Of a stretch of DNA of 5,609 nucleotides, positions 4,352 to 5,609 are shown one piece after another (position 1 is the first letter of the stretch; every line of letters begins with the position of its first letter). The translations under genes and the position numbers were made by a program. Under the pieces are notes generated by a model. That model searched no databases. It had not been told where the DNA came from and saw only the letters and a list, made by a program, of their open reading frames with translations. This DNA is from Deltaproteobacteria bacterium (GTDB taxonomy: Bacteria > Desulfobacterota > Desulfobacteria > Desulfobacterales > SG8-13): assembly GCA_030670715.1 (NCBI GenBank), contig DAOVBC010000175.1, forward strand, positions 1 through 5,609, written 5' to 3'.

Positions 4352-5609
4352 TCATTCCCTCTGCTGCTGGGTCTTCATCTGAAAGGATTCCGTGCGCAGA
4401 ATTTTACGCTGTTTTTTCGTCATACCCTCGCTTTCAATGGTCGCCGCCTGTTCTTCCATTTCATCGGCCTTGTTTAACAGGCTGTCGTCATCAAATTCCT
4501 GCCCGGCTTCTCTTAACTTGCGGGCGGATTTTTTAAGTTCCTTTACGGCTTCCTTTTTCCGGCCTTCGTCCGAAAGCGTTATGGCTTTGTCTTTTGCAAT
4601 CGCGTTGAGATTGAGTTGATAATCCCGGTAAACGTTGACGTTGGTTGACCCTCTAACCTCGTTGCGGTCTTTGCTGAATCTGGCCGTGACGCGTCCGGAT
4701 GCCGACTCGTTCTGACGTGAAAACGGATTTTCATATAAAATCATAGCGGAGGCGATTTCTCTGCTCTCACCGCTTCGTCCTCCTGAAATCTCCACCTCCA
4801 GAAGTGCATATTTCTCCTGGTTGCCGTACAGCTGGTTCAGATAAAGTTCAACCGTCCGACCCCGAATGCGACCCTGGCGCCCTATAATACTCAGCGGGCG
4901 GACACCGTCCGGGACTTCGATGATCAACTGCACTTTCCTGGCCACCACGCTGAGTACATCCCCCAGTTCAGCAGCAAATATTCGCGGCAGGTCATAACTC
5001 GATTCAACGAAATAACTGTTTCCATCACTGTTCTGGGCCAGCCGAGTCATCAAATCTTCATTGTAATCTGTGCCGACCCCCACAGTTGTTACCGATATGT
5101 TCTCCTTTATCAATGCGGTCCCCAGGCGTCCCAGGTCCTCCGGGGTCCTCGGACCAACATTGGCCAATCCGTCCGATAACAGTATGATACGATGGACATA
5201 TTGATAGCCCAGGTTTTTACGCACCTCTGCAGCTCCCTGGCTGACACCTCCGAATAGGGCCGTGTTCCCGCCCGAACGGATTTCTCTGATCCGTGCTTCA
5301 ATCCATTCCAGGTTGCCGGCGCTCTGGGCCGGAACGATTGTCTGGACATTGTGATCATAAACCACCAGGGAAAAGATATCCCGCGAGCTGAGCCGCCGGA
5401 GTGCTTCGACGGCAGCCTCTTTGGCTTTTTTTAGTTTTTCCCCTGCCATGGAACCAGAACGGTCCAGCACGATGGCCAGATTTACAGCCGGTCTTTCCCT
5501 GTTCTCCGGCGGTGGCGGCGCATCGAGGGTTACTTTTACAACGGCTCTCTGGGGTCCGTTTACCGGCAAAACCTTACGGTCGATTTCCACCCGACAGTCC
5601 ACCCGTGTC
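4352..5609 (-). CDS. VWA-domain protein, probably exported (5' end outside window)
   Basis: The frame stays open through the right edge. A GTG at 5600-5602 could be called as start, but the upstream codons (Thr-Arg) are still in frame and related proteins carry a signal peptide and about 30 more residues, so I treat the gene as truncated. Numbered from that GTG, 416 residues are visible. An N-terminal beta region (1-39, DRKVLPVNG) precedes the VWA domain (about 41-220), which has a complete metal-ion-dependent adhesion site: Asp47, Ser49, Ser51 in DRSGSM; Thr114 in GGNTALFGG; Asp144 in LLSDGLANVG. A beta-rich segment (about 222-310) and a charged helical C-terminus (about 325-416, Lys/Glu-rich, ending QQQRE) follow. 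The domain usually mediates divalent-metal-dependent protein binding; the partner is unknown. It lies upstream of the sensor kinase on the same strand. I assume periplasmic or cell-surface location, but no signal peptide is visible here. Confidence 0.92.
   Translation of the reverse strand, partial: TRVDCRVEIDRKVLPVNGPQRAVVKVTLDAPPPPENRERPAVNLAIVLDRSGSMAGEKLKKAKEAAVEALRRLSSRDIFSLVVYDHNVQTIVPAQSAGNLEWIEARIREIRSGGNTALFGGVSQGAAEVRKNLGYQYVHRIILLSDGLANVGPRTPEDLGRLGTALIKENISVTTVGVGTDYNEDLMTRLAQNSDGNSYFVESSYDLPRIFAAELGDVLSVVARKVQLIIEVPDGVRPLSIIGRQGRIRGRTVELYLNQLYGNQEKYALLEVEISGGRSGESREIASAMILYENPFSRQNESASGRVTARFSKDRNEVRGSTNVNVYRDYQLNLNAIAKDKAITLSDEGRKKEAVKELKKSARKLREAGQEFDDDSLLNKADEMEEQAATIESEGMTKKQRKILRTESFQMKTQQQRE

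Overview
The window looks like a piece of a mid-GC Gram-negative chromosome. I think a Desulfobacterota (former Deltaproteobacteria) or similar genome is most likely, judging from the gene set, the protein sequences and the unusual intergenic DNA. That is an inference from memory, not a search result. No rRNA, tRNA, mobile element or CRISPR array was found.

Layout, left to right. (1) 1-144: the 3' end of an unrecognised plus-strand gene that starts outside the window. (2) 145-276: a short intergenic patchwork of tandem 9-mers, heptamers and octamers. (3) 289-957: intact rpe (ribulose-phosphate 3-epimerase). It is translationally coupled to 957-1414, an aroQ gene (type II 3-dehydroquinate dehydratase) broken by an in-frame stop codon and a one-base deletion. 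(4) 1431-3909, minus strand: a complete two-component system, with the histidine kinase upstream and an OmpR/PhoB-type response regulator downstream, convergent with aroQ. (5) 3910-4351: about 440 bases without a gene, filled with degenerate tandem arrays of 7-, 8- and 9-base units, an inverted repeat and a canonical four-tract G-quadruplex motif. (6) 4352-5609, minus strand: most of a von Willebrand factor A (VWA) domain protein whose N-terminus lies beyond the right edge.

How the genes relate: rpe (pentose phosphate pathway) and aroQ (shikimate pathway) form a housekeeping mini-operon whose second gene appears dead as sequenced. The kinase has a large extracytoplasmic region of about 290 residues, and the regulator is a DNA-binding winged-helix protein. 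The VWA gene lies upstream on the same strand, so the kinase and VWA protein could act at the same envelope, but the repeat-filled gap and a possible kinase promoter argue against simple co-transcription.

The least ordinary content is the intergenic DNA. At least nine small tandem arrays with different sequences all have unit lengths of 7, 8 or 9 bases. The same heptamer family lies 3' of two different genes in the same orientation relative to transcription. I did not find a convincing new enzyme system; the repeat patchwork, the G-quadruplex motif and the doubly broken aroQ are the points worth following up.
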